A stretch of DNA of 64,000 nt, taken from Setomelanomma holmii. Its lineage: Eukaryota; Ascomycota; Dothideomycetes; Pleosporales; Phaeosphaeriaceae. Position 1 is the stretch's first letter; each line of letters starts with the position of its first letter. The stretch lies in the NCBI GenBank assembly GCA_010015745.1, contig ML978182.1, forward strand, positions 1 to 64,000, read 5' to 3'. Both the position numbers and the translations under genes were made by a program. Below the pieces are notes generated by a model. The model worked only from the letters and a program-made list of their open reading frames with translations, did not search any database and was not told the DNA's origin. Of the stretch, positions 44,384-55,653 are shown piece by piece.

Positions 44384-47064
44384 TGGCTCCGTTGCTAATC
44401 CCTCCGCCTTCTCTGTATCTAACAGAGCATCCAGCCATTGCGACACCCCAACCGCATTCCGATATAACCAGCGCTGCGCAGCACTCCTCCACCCCCGACA
44501 TCCACACGTGGGGACTAGTGCTCGACCCGCGTGCGTTGCGCCCCCGGGTGCTCTCCTATTGAGCACACGCAGTTGGCTTCGCGGTGACGACGAGCAGCCT
44601 GCCAGAGCTTGCCAATCTGCTGCCCTACCACGAACCTGCGCGTAACGATCCCCACGAGCCCAACGACCCGCCCTACCGAACATCACTACAGCTACGCCAG
44701 GTACACACGGCTCCCCCGCAGCAGAGCCTGCATCGTACTGACACCGCGCAGCAGCAGGCTGCCGACTTCGATCGGATCCAGCACAGTCACTCGCGAGCCT
44801 CGAGTTCAACCGGCTCTGCAGCACCCAGTCTCCGCCGCACCCCGAACTTTGAGCGCGCACCGTCTGTCGAGCCAGCCCAACAGTCACAGTCCCAGCGCCT
44901 TGTCCGCTTTGCTGAGGACCCCGAGTCGACACCGCGTCCACGTGCACGCTCTCCATCTCGAAACCCTGACCTTTTCCAGCCCCATCCCGCCCTTCGCATT
45001 TCACGGCGCACCGCGTCCGCCATCAGATTCGTCCTTGAGGAGGCAATTCGCGTCCCGTACTCATTCACGCCCGATCTGGTGGAAGAAAACGCGCAGATGA
45101 GCGACCTGACAGGTGGTCGCGCGGCCAATGGGGGCGCGCGCACTACTGGTGGTCCAGTGCCAGTCTCGCAGGCCGACCGCTCCAACATTCGCACACCGCA
45201 GATGATCATGAACGCACGTCGACAGCGGCAAGAAGCAGAAGAGCAGCGCAAGGCTGAAGAGGAGCGGAGGCGGAGTGCCGAGAGAAGAGCGCAAGCTGCT
45301 GGCGTAGCACCTACGAGCACCGAGCCTGGAGCTCAAAGACAGCCTCAATCGGCTGCGAGGCCTGGCGACCAATATGTACAATATCCACCGCCCGGCGTAC
45401 CACGTCAGCCAGAGCGGGTGATACCACCGTCCAGTCAACCTCAAGATACTACTGCTGGCGCCTCTCACACCAGGTCGAGAACGAACTCATCGACTCAGCC
45501 TCGCCCGACTCAAGCAAACCAGTCAGCGACAATGCCAAGCGCAGAGTCGAGAAGGCCGCCCCCTGTTCAGCATGCAAGACGGCCGTCGGCTGCAGCGGGT
45601 TCGTCCCAAGCAGGTCCCTCGACAGCTGCACCACAACGACCATCGCAAGCAACATCGACTGGCCAGCCGCGAGACTCTACAACATCAACCTTCCCCCATG
45701 CGTTTGAGCGCTGGGAACAACTGTCGTCACATTGGGAGGGCCTCACTTCATACTGGATACGGAAACTCGAGCAAAACACTGATGAGGTTCGCCGAGATCC
45801 TTTGGTGCAGCAGCTGTCACGGCAGATCACCGATTTGTCCGCTGCTGGGGCCAACCTCTTCCATGCTGTCGTTGAGCTCCAGCGGTTACGTGCATCGTCA
45901 GAGCGCAAATTTCAGAGATGGTTTTATGAACATCGTCAGGAACAGGAGCGGGCACAAGAGCGAGAGGCACAACTGCTCAAGTCGCTAGAAGCCGAGCGTC
46001 AGGCACGTGCAGAAGCCGAAGCGAATATGGAGCGGATGGCCACCGAGAAGAAGAATGCTGAGAGAGCAGTGACGGAGATGAAGCGCGAGCTGCAGATCTC
46101 AAAAGAGGAAGCACGGCGAGCTTGGGAAGAGCTAGGACGAAGAGAGCAGGAAGAACGCGATCGCACGTTCTCGCTAAGAGAAGGGCAGCCGACGTTGGTT
46201 GGTGGTGTGCAAGTAGTTCCCATGGCGCAAGGCATGGGTCGTGGTGGACGGTCTGGCGATGATACATATGCTGGCGCACAGAGCAGTGGTTCTGGCATCG
46301 AGCAACACTACTCGTACGAGGAAGGCCAGTCACCAACTGACACGGACCCATTCACCGAAACGACACGACATGGTCGTCGCGAACAAGACGTGCCATCGCT
46401 TGCCCAAGGCACCTATGTTCCTGCTGGAGCTACCTCGGCTTCCTCTGCACGACCCAGCTACAGCACAGCAGCAGAGCAGGCTCAAGTTCCTGCGCCGGCC
46501 CAACAACAATATCGGACGACCGGCGCTCAGCAAGCCCCGATGGAGCCGAACAGCTCACGGCCCGAGGCTTTCTACCAACAACCGGGTTCATATCTGCACC
46601 AAGAGCAACCGGGCGCCAGCATTCCAGAAGACGAGAGATCGTACGTGACATCGCACGGCGAGACGTCCGAGGGAGAGGAAGAGGAGTACGCGATTGACGA
46701 GCGCGGTCACTACATGTTGGACGAGTCAGGTCACCGTATCCCATTCCGGTCAATCCGCTCACCTGTATCAGATGAGTACGATGTCCAAGAAGACCGCCGT
46801 CGCGAGTTGGAGCATCTACAGCGCTACGGTACTGCAGCCACATCCTCTGGCGGCTACGCTACGACCTCGGGCGCTGGGCCCTCTCACGGCGCAGGCTATG
46901 CCACAGCTGGTCAGCCAGACTACAGCGGCGACGGCTACGGGGATGAGTGGGTTGGCATGAGACATCACCATCCTACAAGATTGAGCGATGTGCCCGAAGA
47001 AGACGAGAGGAGCCGGACAAGTCCTAGTCGTGCGAGTCAAGCCAGCAGAGGACATCGGTACTAG
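44384..47064 (+). CDS. coiled-coil, Gln/Pro/Ser-rich fungal protein of unknown function (5' end unresolved)
   Basis: The long open frame runs to 47064; an in-frame TGA at 44560-44562 closes it upstream and there is no in-frame ATG before 45096 (MSDLTGGRA). Since residues before 45096 (PYHEPARNDPHEPNDPP, then RRTASAIRFVLEEAIRVPYSFTPDLVEENAQ) look genuinely coded, an upstream exon is needed. One phase-compatible model is 44384-44414 plus 44573-47064 (donor GTATCT, acceptor CGCAG), about 840 aa, using the only nearby ATG. Features: an Arg/Glu coiled coil near 45210-45300, a conserved block FPHAFERWEQLSSHWEGL...NLFHAVVELQRLRASSERKFQRW, then a long coiled coil (45940-46190), and a disordered, acidic to Gly/Ser-rich tail with a SYVTSHGETSEGEEEEYAIDERGHYML-type stretch broken by charged residues. 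No enzyme motif. Function unknown. Confidence 0.65.
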
Positions 47065-48731
47065 ATGAAGGTTATACGAGGCGCAGCACCGTCCCATCAC
47101 AGCATCATGCATTGCATCTCGACAGAACATCAACGTTCTGAACCTTTGGCATCAGATCTTTCGAAGCATATACTAGCGCAAGCATAAGTCACTGCCTTTA
47201 TTTCCTTCTTCAAGAAACTCGCTAGAGTATCTAGATGCCCCATTCTGGGCCGTAATTTGTATTAGTACTTTTGCTCCATTGCAAGCATGGTGTTAATGGG
47301 TGGGCATTTGGCATCTGATCCGAGGACAGGAGGGAAGATAGGGGAACGCGGCAGCAAGCAACGGAGTTCATAGGTGTGCATGGCAAGCGGACGTGGTCCG
47401 CGGTGCGTTTAATGAAAGGATCTGGACTGATCTCGCGAGTACCCGACGCAAAAGATATCGAGCCTCTGAGTGATGTTGTGTAGAAAACACACCTCAGCCC
47501 ATCGTCCCGTGCTCGTCTCACTCAGCCTGACATGTGAAAGCAAAACAGCGTCGCGGAGTCGTCCCACCCACCACGCCTCTTCCTTTGGCAGCAACCACAC
47601 AGCATCCACGCAGCATCCAGATGATGACTGTGCGGCTGCAAATGTCTCATGCAGGTGTGCCTCGTGGATTATCAAAGGCTGAGCAGGAAACGAAGATGGG
47701 GGTAGCGAATGGGGAAAGGATGGCTGACTGGCGTACCCCACGTCCCCGGACTCTGGATCCTGGCGGTCCTGGCGGCCGCGGGATGAAGCGTGACCATGTG
47801 AGAATATTTGGAGGCGACAACGGGCCGTGGATCGGCCGCTCGCAAAGTACATCGAAAGGCTTTTCATGTCTGCAAGTCACGTCAAAGACTGATGCAAGAC
47901 TTCCGCGGAGAGTATACGGATAATGCCAACGACGGCCTCATCATGGTGAAGAAAAGCGTGCAGTAGGTACCAAAGTATCCTGCAGGTCCCACGTCCTGAA
48001 TACCGGCATTTGCAGTGTTTCCTGGCCAGCGACTGGGATTGCTATCGATACGTGACCATGGAGACCGCCCGTGGCGAGGTCGAGGTCTTGCTTAAGACGG
48101 CTTTTGATACACATGACTATAGTAAGATGCATTTCCTTTGTATGGCACTTTTCAGCGATCATGCGAGATAATTCTTTAAAAATGAAATTTCCTGATTAGA
48201 GACTGCATGGTACATCTACGGAGCCGGGGTAAACGTAGCGTCTGCACATATTACCGTCTACGTCTAGCTGCAGCGGTAGCGATGACGATGTGCGAGGCTC
48301 ATGTGGCCATGCTTCATCATCCTTGCATGCCTTTTTGGCTGAGGCCCAGCGTCACAGGCCCAGGTGGCTGCCACCTACTTAGGCCTCAATGTCCGCTCCT
48401 CGCACTGCACATGCTCGTCCCCTTCACCGTCGCTGTCAAACAACCCCCGAGCAGTATCGTGCGGATTACGGTCGCGGTGCATCTTCCGCCACTCTAGGCC
48501 ATTACCAGCGCATGACCACCTTGCATTGACGGCTCTCCGCTACTTCACACGGCGTCTTCGAGCACCCGCTATACTTCACTACTGCACTTCGCACTTGATC
48601 CGACCTCGCTGACGGCCAAATAACCTCACAACACCTCGCACGACACCCGAGGCCGACATTCCGCTTCCGACACCCTCCTCCGAGCGCAGAATCAAACCAC
48701 TGCAGTCGCGCATGGCGCACACTCGTTCTAC
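47065..48731. other. intergenic, no supported gene
   Basis: This 1.7-kb stretch separates the 3' end of the coiled-coil gene from the start of the patatin gene. Short frames only. CT- and C-rich DNA directly upstream of 48732 (CACGACACCCG, CTCCGAGC) resembles a 5' UTR. Confidence 0.45.
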
Positions 48732-51288
48732 ATGTCCCTCCTCACCGACACGCTGTTCTCGGGAGGAAGCACACGGCTTCACATAGGGCGTCCAGCGAAG
48801 CGCTCCAAACCCCTCCGAAAGAGCAAGAGCTATGGCGGCCTGCTGCTGCAAGCCGTGCGAGATCGTGTTGGGACACTGCAGAATGCTGTCGGCAGTCAAC
48901 AAAACGTGCCTGAGCCGGATACGCTCGGAGGAATAGCGGATCGCAAAGCCGTCCTGTACCTGCGCATGAAAGAGGTACGTGGGTACCTGAGATTGGTGGT
49001 CGGCATAATCACATGCTAACAGGTACATGCAGGCCGATACCTACGACGAATGGAGAGCCGCCGCCGTCGAACTTGATGCCCTGGAAGGAAACGACCCCTG
49101 GAAAGAGGAAGACGCGTCGCCCGAGTATGACGCTGCCCTGGTTGCAGCGCGGCTGAAAGAGTGGGATGATGCGCGGTTGAGCTGTGACGTCCAGACCATA
49201 CTGCATCTTCTGCGCACCCGTCTCTCGCGAGACTTTGGAGGCATCGGCGATCGACAGCTGTACAGGTACTCGCACATTGGCACTAAGAAGCTTATCGAAC
49301 GGTATCTCGATGAGGTGGTCGAGGCAGTGGCTACTTTGCTGGACGTATCGGACAAGCAGGGAGACCAGTGCCCACTCCCGCTGCGGAAAATTCTCCAACA
49401 GATCAAATTTGTTCGCGCCACTTTCGGACGGAGTGCGGTGCTCCTATCGGGTGGCGGTACTTTTGGCATGAACCATATTGGAGTCGTCAAAGCTCTATGG
49501 GACGCCAAGGTGCTTCCGCGAATTGTTTCTGGTGCGTCTGCCGGGAGCATCGTTGCTGCTGTTCTGTGCACCAAAACGGACGAGGAACTCCCGAGTGTCA
49601 TGCACGAGTTCTGCTACGGCGACCTTGATGTCTTTGAGAAAGGCGGAGAAAATGAAGGCTACATCTCCAAGGCTGTCCGCATGTTCACAACTGGTGGCGC
49701 TTTTGACATATCGCACTTGACACGAGTCATGAAGGGCGTCTTTGGCGACATGACTTTCAGAGAGGCTTACAACAGGACACAACGGATACTGAACATACCC
49801 GTGTCAACGTCCACCCATTTCGAGCTGCCAAGACTGCTCAACTACACCACTGCACCAAACGTTATAATCTGGTCTGCAGTCTGCACTTCATGTTCTGTAC
49901 CCTTGGTGTATAAGAAAGCAACCCTCCTGGCCAAGGACCCGAAGACTCGCGAAATTGTGCCTTGGGATCCCAACCCCGATGTCACCTGGATTGACGGATC
50001 CGTGGATAATGATCTGCCAATGACACGTCTGGCGGAGATGTTCAACGTCAATCACTTCATCGTGTCCCAAGTGAATCCGCATGTGGTGCCATTCCTGACC
50101 AAAGATGGCAAGATGGTCACTGCTGAAGAGACACGACAGGCCCCAGCGTTTCCAGTGGGATCAGCTGCGCTTAAGGAGGGTCTTAACCTGGCAAGTGGAG
50201 AACTTGTGCATCGCATGCAAGTTCTCGTCGACATGAGCATTCTACCTAGCCTGGTGACGAAACTGACCTCGATTCTCAGCCAACGGTATTACGGCGACAT
50301 CAACATCTTCCCGCAGATATCCATGGTAGACTTTCCGAGAGTCCTCTCCAACCCTACGCCCGAGTATATGATAGGATGCATGCTAGCAGGCCAACGAGCA
50401 ACATGGCCGAAACTATCACGCATACAGAACCATGTTTCGATAGAGCTGGCACTAGACAAGGCAGTGCACGAACTAGAAGCGCGTGTCATTGCTGCGGATC
50501 GCGCTGCTCATGGTGTTGCTAGCAGACCAGCATCAGCGGGCAACGACTTGTCGCACAGACAGCGCTCGCAATCCTCGCACAATATGGAAAGCTCCGAGCT
50601 TGGATTCAAACCTACCAGTCCCGTCCTTCGCAAATCTGCGCCGACCAGTCCGCTCTTGTCCAGGGCACGTCTGCATATATCGCCGCAGGCTACCTCGACC
50701 CCTGCGAATTCGGCGAGGAGGAGATCTGACAACAAGGATGGCACGAATGCTCGCACATCCGCACCCGTCTTTCAGATCGTATCGCCGTCGACGTTTGAGG
50801 AAGACTCATCGGAACGTGATTACTTCGCTGAAGCAGAGTCCGACACTACAAACGACCAAATCTCCCCATCGCCCATCCATTCGCCGGTCACTTCACCTTC
50901 AAATTATGGCTCCGCCCTGTGGCCTTCGACTCACCACGTCCCTACGCTAACCAATCCCCAGCCACCTCGGCCGCCTACACCCGCACCAACACAAACCGTC
51001 TCGACTCCACCGGACCGTCGAAATAGTCTGCTCGCGCAACTCATGATGACGCCTGCAACGGACGCGATACCAAGCTCCCAGGAGCTCCAATATAAGAAGC
51101 TTTCCCATCCGCGCGATTCGGTCGAGCATCTGGCCGCTGCGAGATCTTCGTCACACTCAGAGCCGACAAGTGCACAAAATAGTGCTGAGATCGATGCCCC
51201 GCCGTTTGAACTCAATTCTAATGGTGCGCGGGGGGTATTGTCGAGATGGACGAGCGCGGAGAAGGAGAAGGATGGGGAAAACGAGTGA
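48732..51288 (+). CDS. patatin-like phospholipase / triacylglycerol lipase (Tgl3/4/5-like)
   Basis: Two exons, 48732-48974 and 49033-51288, intron 48975-49032 (58 nt, GTACGT...TGCAG, phase 0); 832 aa. The acceptor after CATGCAG was chosen because it keeps phase; the nearer CTAACAG would not. The patatin domain spans roughly residues 215-415: oxyanion loop LLSGGGTFGMNHIG, nucleophile motif G248-A-S250-A-G252, and the dyad aspartate D402-G403 (WIDGSVDND). The N-terminal helical part (HIGTKKLIERYLDEVVEAV) is shared with the fungal lipid-droplet lipases. Residues from about 570 on are a Ser/Pro/Thr-rich tail with many possible phosphosites. Predicted activity: lipolysis of triacylglycerols or phospholipids at lipid droplets. 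Both catalytic residues are present. Confidence 0.93.
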
Positions 51289-52273
51289 TGATGGTATGAA
51301 GGAGTGAAGGAGTGGTTCCGCCTAACGTCTGGGAGCGTATTGGTCAAAGGTTCTTGTGTATACTTTTATTTCTAATTTTCGTTTGTTGGTCTGGTCTTGG
51401 TCTTGCATGATATGATACACCGACACTAGAAGGAAGACGCATGCTTGGAGTTATACACCGGCATTGTGGCAGATGGTAGATATTAGAAAGGCAAAGTGAG
51501 GGCATGGATTCCCTATGGACCATCCAGGGAGTATGGAGGGTAGAAGCAGGAGATGGATGCTGCGCGCCGCAGGGTATACACTTGCCCATGTCTCTATACA
51601 AGACCTAGAATAGGCATACACACATATATACGCACATATATAAGTTCAATACAGATGCAACGACAAGTTCATCTCGTGAAGTTATGACTAGCATGGCATT
51701 CCACCACACACACACGTACATATGAGAATTTTGAGAGCGCGCCTAAAGGCGATTCCGTATGCCGTGGTTTCAATTAGTTTTGCTCTGCTCAACCTTCTTC
51801 AAACAATTCAGTCGGTCGAGGGTTAGTCACGATAGCTCCTACTTTGCGTCACAAACATCCTGCTCGTCCAAAACCTTCACAGCACATAAAAATCCACGGT
51901 TCTACGCAGTCCTATCTCCAACTCCTACCCTCGAGCCTCCTAAACATCTTCTCCTAGTCGAGTACGCACGATTGGCACTCAGGCATGGCCAGGAATAGTG
52001 GGGGCGGCGGGTAGGTTTGAAAGTTCACACGAGCAAGGTGTCTTCCTCAAGGTGTTGATATTGCGTGGGTGAGGGTGGAGAATGAGGCACCTCGTTCTGC
52101 ACATAATGAGTTGTCGGGGTTTAGCAACGGCAGCTCCGACTTTTTCGTCATAAGCATTATCCTCATACATATACTTTCCAATCGCGGGTCCGGCGCGACT
52201 TGTTACTAATTCCTATACTTGAAAACTTCCCAATTTCCTTTCAATCTACAATATGCGCAATTGACACTTCAGA
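51289..52273. other. intergenic, AT-rich with short microsatellites
   Basis: About 1 kb between the patatin stop and the start of the AT-hook gene. Contains short CA- and TA-rich simple repeats (ACACACACAC at about 51703-51712, TATATA near 51624-51640). No gene supported. Confidence 0.45.
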
Positions 52274-52999
52274 ATGGCCACAACAAGCACGATCGCGCCG
52301 TCCGCGGCGAAACAGCGCGGCCGCCCGAAGAAAGTTGTCGCAGGGAATTCAGCGACGACAACAGCAAATAGAGGGAGCTTGAAGAGTGCAACAACGAAAG
52401 GAAAGACAGCGGAGCCAAGAAAAACACCAGCGCGCACAACAGCGAAGCAAGATGCAGCTGCGCCGCAGTCTTTGAGAACGACGCATACCACACCAATTCC
52501 ACCACAATCAAGTCCGATAATACAAGCCGTAAAGGCGAAGGGAACATTTGGAAACCAACCGAAAACACCACCCACACCCTCAAGCGCATCGATACCAGAC
52601 CCAATCTCTGCTCAATCATCAACACAGAGCCCACCTCCTTCTACCCCTCTACCTGCATCCTCAACGCAGACCACAATACCACAACCCCCAAAACCACAAC
52701 CACAACCACGCACGACCACAATCCCTCTCCCGCGCTCCCCCTTACGCGCCCCCTCGCCCCATTCGCTTGCCAAACCTGCAACCATCCCTACGTCCCGACC
52801 TCCACCACCGCCGCCTCGCACGCGCGTTATCGAGCCTACGCCGGATATACGCCTCCCACCCAAGTATAAACCCGCTGCAAGGAGGGTTACGGCGATTATC
52901 GTGGGGATACCAATTATCATTGTGGTTGGGGTGGAGTTGTATGGGAGATGGAAGGGGGAGGTTAGGAAGAAGTGGGGGGAGGGAGGAGAGAGGGTTTGA
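52274..52999 (+). CDS. AT-hook-containing, proline-rich protein with C-terminal membrane segment
   Basis: A single exon of 241 codons. Near the N-terminus is the AT-hook core K-Q-R-G-R-P-K-K (about residues 13-20), a minor-groove-binding motif, within a Lys/Ala/Thr-rich stretch. Residues 60-190 are Pro/Ser/Thr-rich and disordered. Then LPPKYKPAARRV leads to a hydrophobic helix, TAIIVGIPIIIVVGVELYG (about residues 206-224), and a basic tail. This is a tail-anchored or single-pass membrane layout. It resembles fungal-only proteins with an LPPKYKxAARRV block before a C-terminal helix, whose function I do not know. If the AT-hook is real, an inner nuclear membrane site is possible; a mitochondrial site is an alternative. 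The ATG at 52274 is preceded by typical 5' UTR sequence. Confidence 0.7.
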   Translation: MATTSTIAPSAAKQRGRPKKVVAGNSATTTANRGSLKSATTKGKTAEPRKTPARTTAKQDAAAPQSLRTTHTTPIPPQSSPIIQAVKAKGTFGNQPKTPPTPSSASIPDPISAQSSTQSPPPSTPLPASSTQTTIPQPPKPQPQPRTTTIPLPRSPLRAPSPHSLAKPATIPTSRPPPPPPRTRVIEPTPDIRLPPKYKPAARRVTAIIVGIPIIIVVGVELYGRWKGEVRKKWGEGGERV

Positions 53000-54555
53000 A
53001 TGATGGGATGAGATGGGAGTGCTAGAGTTGGCCAGAAGATTATGCGGAAAAGATGGATGACTATCCTATGCCGACATTTACTATCTTCATCTCTTCAGGT
53101 CGTCTTGGATTGCCTTCGATCCTAGAGGAGTATAGAAGCGTACCAACACGATTCGACTCGAACAGACGTCACTCGCACTGGACAATATACAGCGACAATG
53201 CACCTGATATCCTCAGATTCCTCGCAAGTCAAGTGCCCAGTCGGAACTGATCTATAGCAAGCCCCTCCTCACAAGGCTAAGAGCCTACGGGTGCTTTTGC
53301 AAGAGACAGGCCCCCGGCCGGCTTATCATAGAAGTAAGGTTGAGCAGAGCAACCTTGACTTAAACTTCCACATACCTAAGTTCTCAAGTAGGCAATGGAG
53401 CTCAAGTGGCTGCAACCCATAGCCACCGAAACACTACTGGGAACCCGACAGCGGCTTTTGTCACAGGTAAACCAATGTGCTTGTAAGATTACGGGCACGC
53501 CACTGCACCATCGTATCCAGCAAGATAGTAACATTACGAGAGCAACTCCCGCATGTCAGACGAAATCAATAATGACTCGCCACACGTCGAACTCTCCTAC
53601 CACGAGGTCGCGAATCGTCGGAAGACGAGAAATGCTGCTGTACAGTATATTCAGAGGCGCTCTACACCCTTCGCTGGAGGCATACCTCCAACAACAGGAC
53701 ACTGCCTTCGAACAAGGGTTACGTGTTCAATACTCTCAACAATAGAGGCCGCCAGCATTTCCATTTCGAGTCACCGATCAAGACTCAGGACAGTCCTTAT
53801 ATTCTCTTTCCGCCCCCACACAAAGACTCACACGCGCCACCTGACCGCCCGTCGTCGTAAGCCTGCACATCACCTGTACCTGCATGCGGCTCCGGGGCGC
53901 TCAATCCACCACAGTAAGAAGTATGCGTGAACGCACTTACAGTGTGACTCTGGTAGGCATCCAACCTCAACAAACCTTCCAGACGGCGATGCTGCAAGGT
54001 ACCCGTCTGACCGCCTCCGCCCTGAACATCCACTTTGGCAGCACTGCGCCCTAAAGTTGTAGTGGCAACATGATTGCTCAGCTGCCATCTCCCCTCCTTA
54101 CGACGATATCCAAGCTGGTGTGGGGTGTATTGTATAAGCCTCGCGCCTCGGTGCTGGGGCGTTCATGCGGTGAGCGTGGTTCATGCGCGTGTGTTGGGTC
54201 GGAGTGCGCCGGCAGCCAATCAGCGTGTTGCGTCTGCCTCACCAGCCACAGGATTGAGGCTGAGATGGGACATGGGTCTGGAACGAGGCGGTGCTTGTCA
54301 TGGGTTTGGAGCGAGTGTAGGCAAGTAAGACATTTTTCGCGTGATGATGGTACTGGTATATGAGTGACTTTGAGGGAGCATACGTTTGCCTTGTTTCTGG
54401 TGGTTGGTATAAAGAGGGAGCAGTTGACACTTTCACTGATACCTGCACCAAAGACTTTACAACGCGATTCGAATCAAGACGAGATAGTCGAAAGCATATC
54501 ACTCAGCAAAAGCACATTCCCACTCAAATCATCTGAGGAGGCATCGATCATCACT
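53000..54555. other. intergenic with an unresolved coding-like patch
   Basis: From about 53553 to 53855 there are two frames with natural composition, MSDEINNDSPHVELSYHE in one and, after about 53700, RQHFHFESPIKTQDSPY in another, ending at a TAA near 53855. No GT-AG pair that joins them could be identified, so no gene is called. The rest shows nothing. A CT/AG-rich leader precedes the next gene. Confidence 0.4.
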
Positions 54556-55257
54556 ATGTCCTACCTACACCTCTCCCGCACTCGCACCCGCGAGCGCTCT
54601 CCCTCACCACCCTACCGACCCTTAATTCGGCGCGACACCAAACGTTCCCGCATCATCACTCTATCCGACGATGAAGATGCTGGCCACGACGACTACCCAT
54701 ACTCCGCGCACCACCGCCCCAGCAAGTCCTCACGGGCCCTGACCATCCGCAATCAACCCAGCCAACTCGAGCGGTACAACATCTGGAGCGACCGGCACAA
54801 GTCCGAAGACCGCACCTCGGACAGCGAATACGAGCGCGAAAAGCTGCGTATCTACAAGCGCTCGTCGCGCCACCACAGCGACGACGACGATTGTCCAAAG
54901 CCCGACGCTGAAGAGCGCGCCTTCCGCCTCAAAATCGCAGCGAAATTCTCGCATGCATCGCTCTCCCCGTCGCCACGCCATCATCAACACCACCAGCATG
55001 CAGAAGCGCACCACTGGCCCGGCGAAGTGTTGCGCCGCAAGGAGAAATGGGTAGATGAAGGGTGGGAGACGCGTGAGCGGAGCCGCTCGCGCTCGCGGTC
55101 GAGGGAGAACAGGAGAGATAGTTTCTGGGGCGAGGATGGGATTTGGGGCAAGGATGAGGTCAAGGAGAGTGAGGACGAGAAGTGGAGTCGGTACCGGAAG
55201 ATCAAAAGGACGAAGACGGAGGAGTGGACGCCGTTGAGGGGGTGGCGGAGGGTGTGA
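54556..55257 (+). CDS. RS/charge-rich hypothetical protein
   Basis: A single exon of 233 codons. The upstream frame is open to about 54364 but without an ATG, so 54556 (MSYLHLSRTRTRERS) is the start. The protein is highly polar: Arg/Ser/Pro-rich near the start (TRTRERSPSPPYRP), acidic SDDEDAGHDD, then YERE, His-rich patches, and RERSRSRSRSRE near the end, finishing with a Trp/Arg tail (EEWTPLRGWRRV). The RS repeats recall splicing-associated factors, but no RRM or other fold is visible; it may be a disordered nuclear protein. I do not recognise the family. Convergent with the aminotransferase gene, stops 396 bp apart. Confidence 0.65.
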   Translation: MSYLHLSRTRTRERSPSPPYRPLIRRDTKRSRIITLSDDEDAGHDDYPYSAHHRPSKSSRALTIRNQPSQLERYNIWSDRHKSEDRTSDSEYEREKLRIYKRSSRHHSDDDDCPKPDAEERAFRLKIAAKFSHASLSPSPRHHQHHQHAEAHHWPGEVLRRKEKWVDEGWETRERSRSRSRSRENRRDSFWGEDGIWGKDEVKESEDEKWSRYRKIKRTKTEEWTPLRGWRRV

Positions 55258-55653
55258 AGTGGTTTTGTGTGAGGAGTGTTTGTTGTTGTTAAGCACACTT
55301 TAAGTATTCGGTCTTGGTTACCAGACTGGCTGTCTTGCTGGAGTTTCTGGGTATTGTCGGGGGGGTGTTTGGGTAGAGGGTTTAGAGTGCTGTTTGGTCG
55401 GCTGAGATTGCATGGGCTATGGCATTTTCGATTTCTTTTTCCATATTCCATAAGATACCCAGTGTCGAAATATTCAGAATCGAAAAGTAGTAATGGCTGT
55501 ATGGCCGAGGAACCTGAGCATCATCATGGTCTCTAGTGATGTTGGAGGCTGTTCGTAGAGAGTATGGCCATAGCAGACAGCACAAGCTGATCAATGCCCG
55601 AGGCGACAGTATGCTTTGCTTCTAGGGAGATTCGCTCCAATTAACGCCAGTCT
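55258..55653. other. 3' intergenic between convergent genes
   Basis: About 0.4 kb between two stops facing each other, presumably 3' UTRs. AT-rich at 55431-55490. No gene seen. Confidence 0.4.

Noticed and set aside
44354..45004. 216-codon minus-strand frame
   Set aside because: Antisense shadow of GC-rich coding sequence; Gly/Arg/Ala repeats without a domain.
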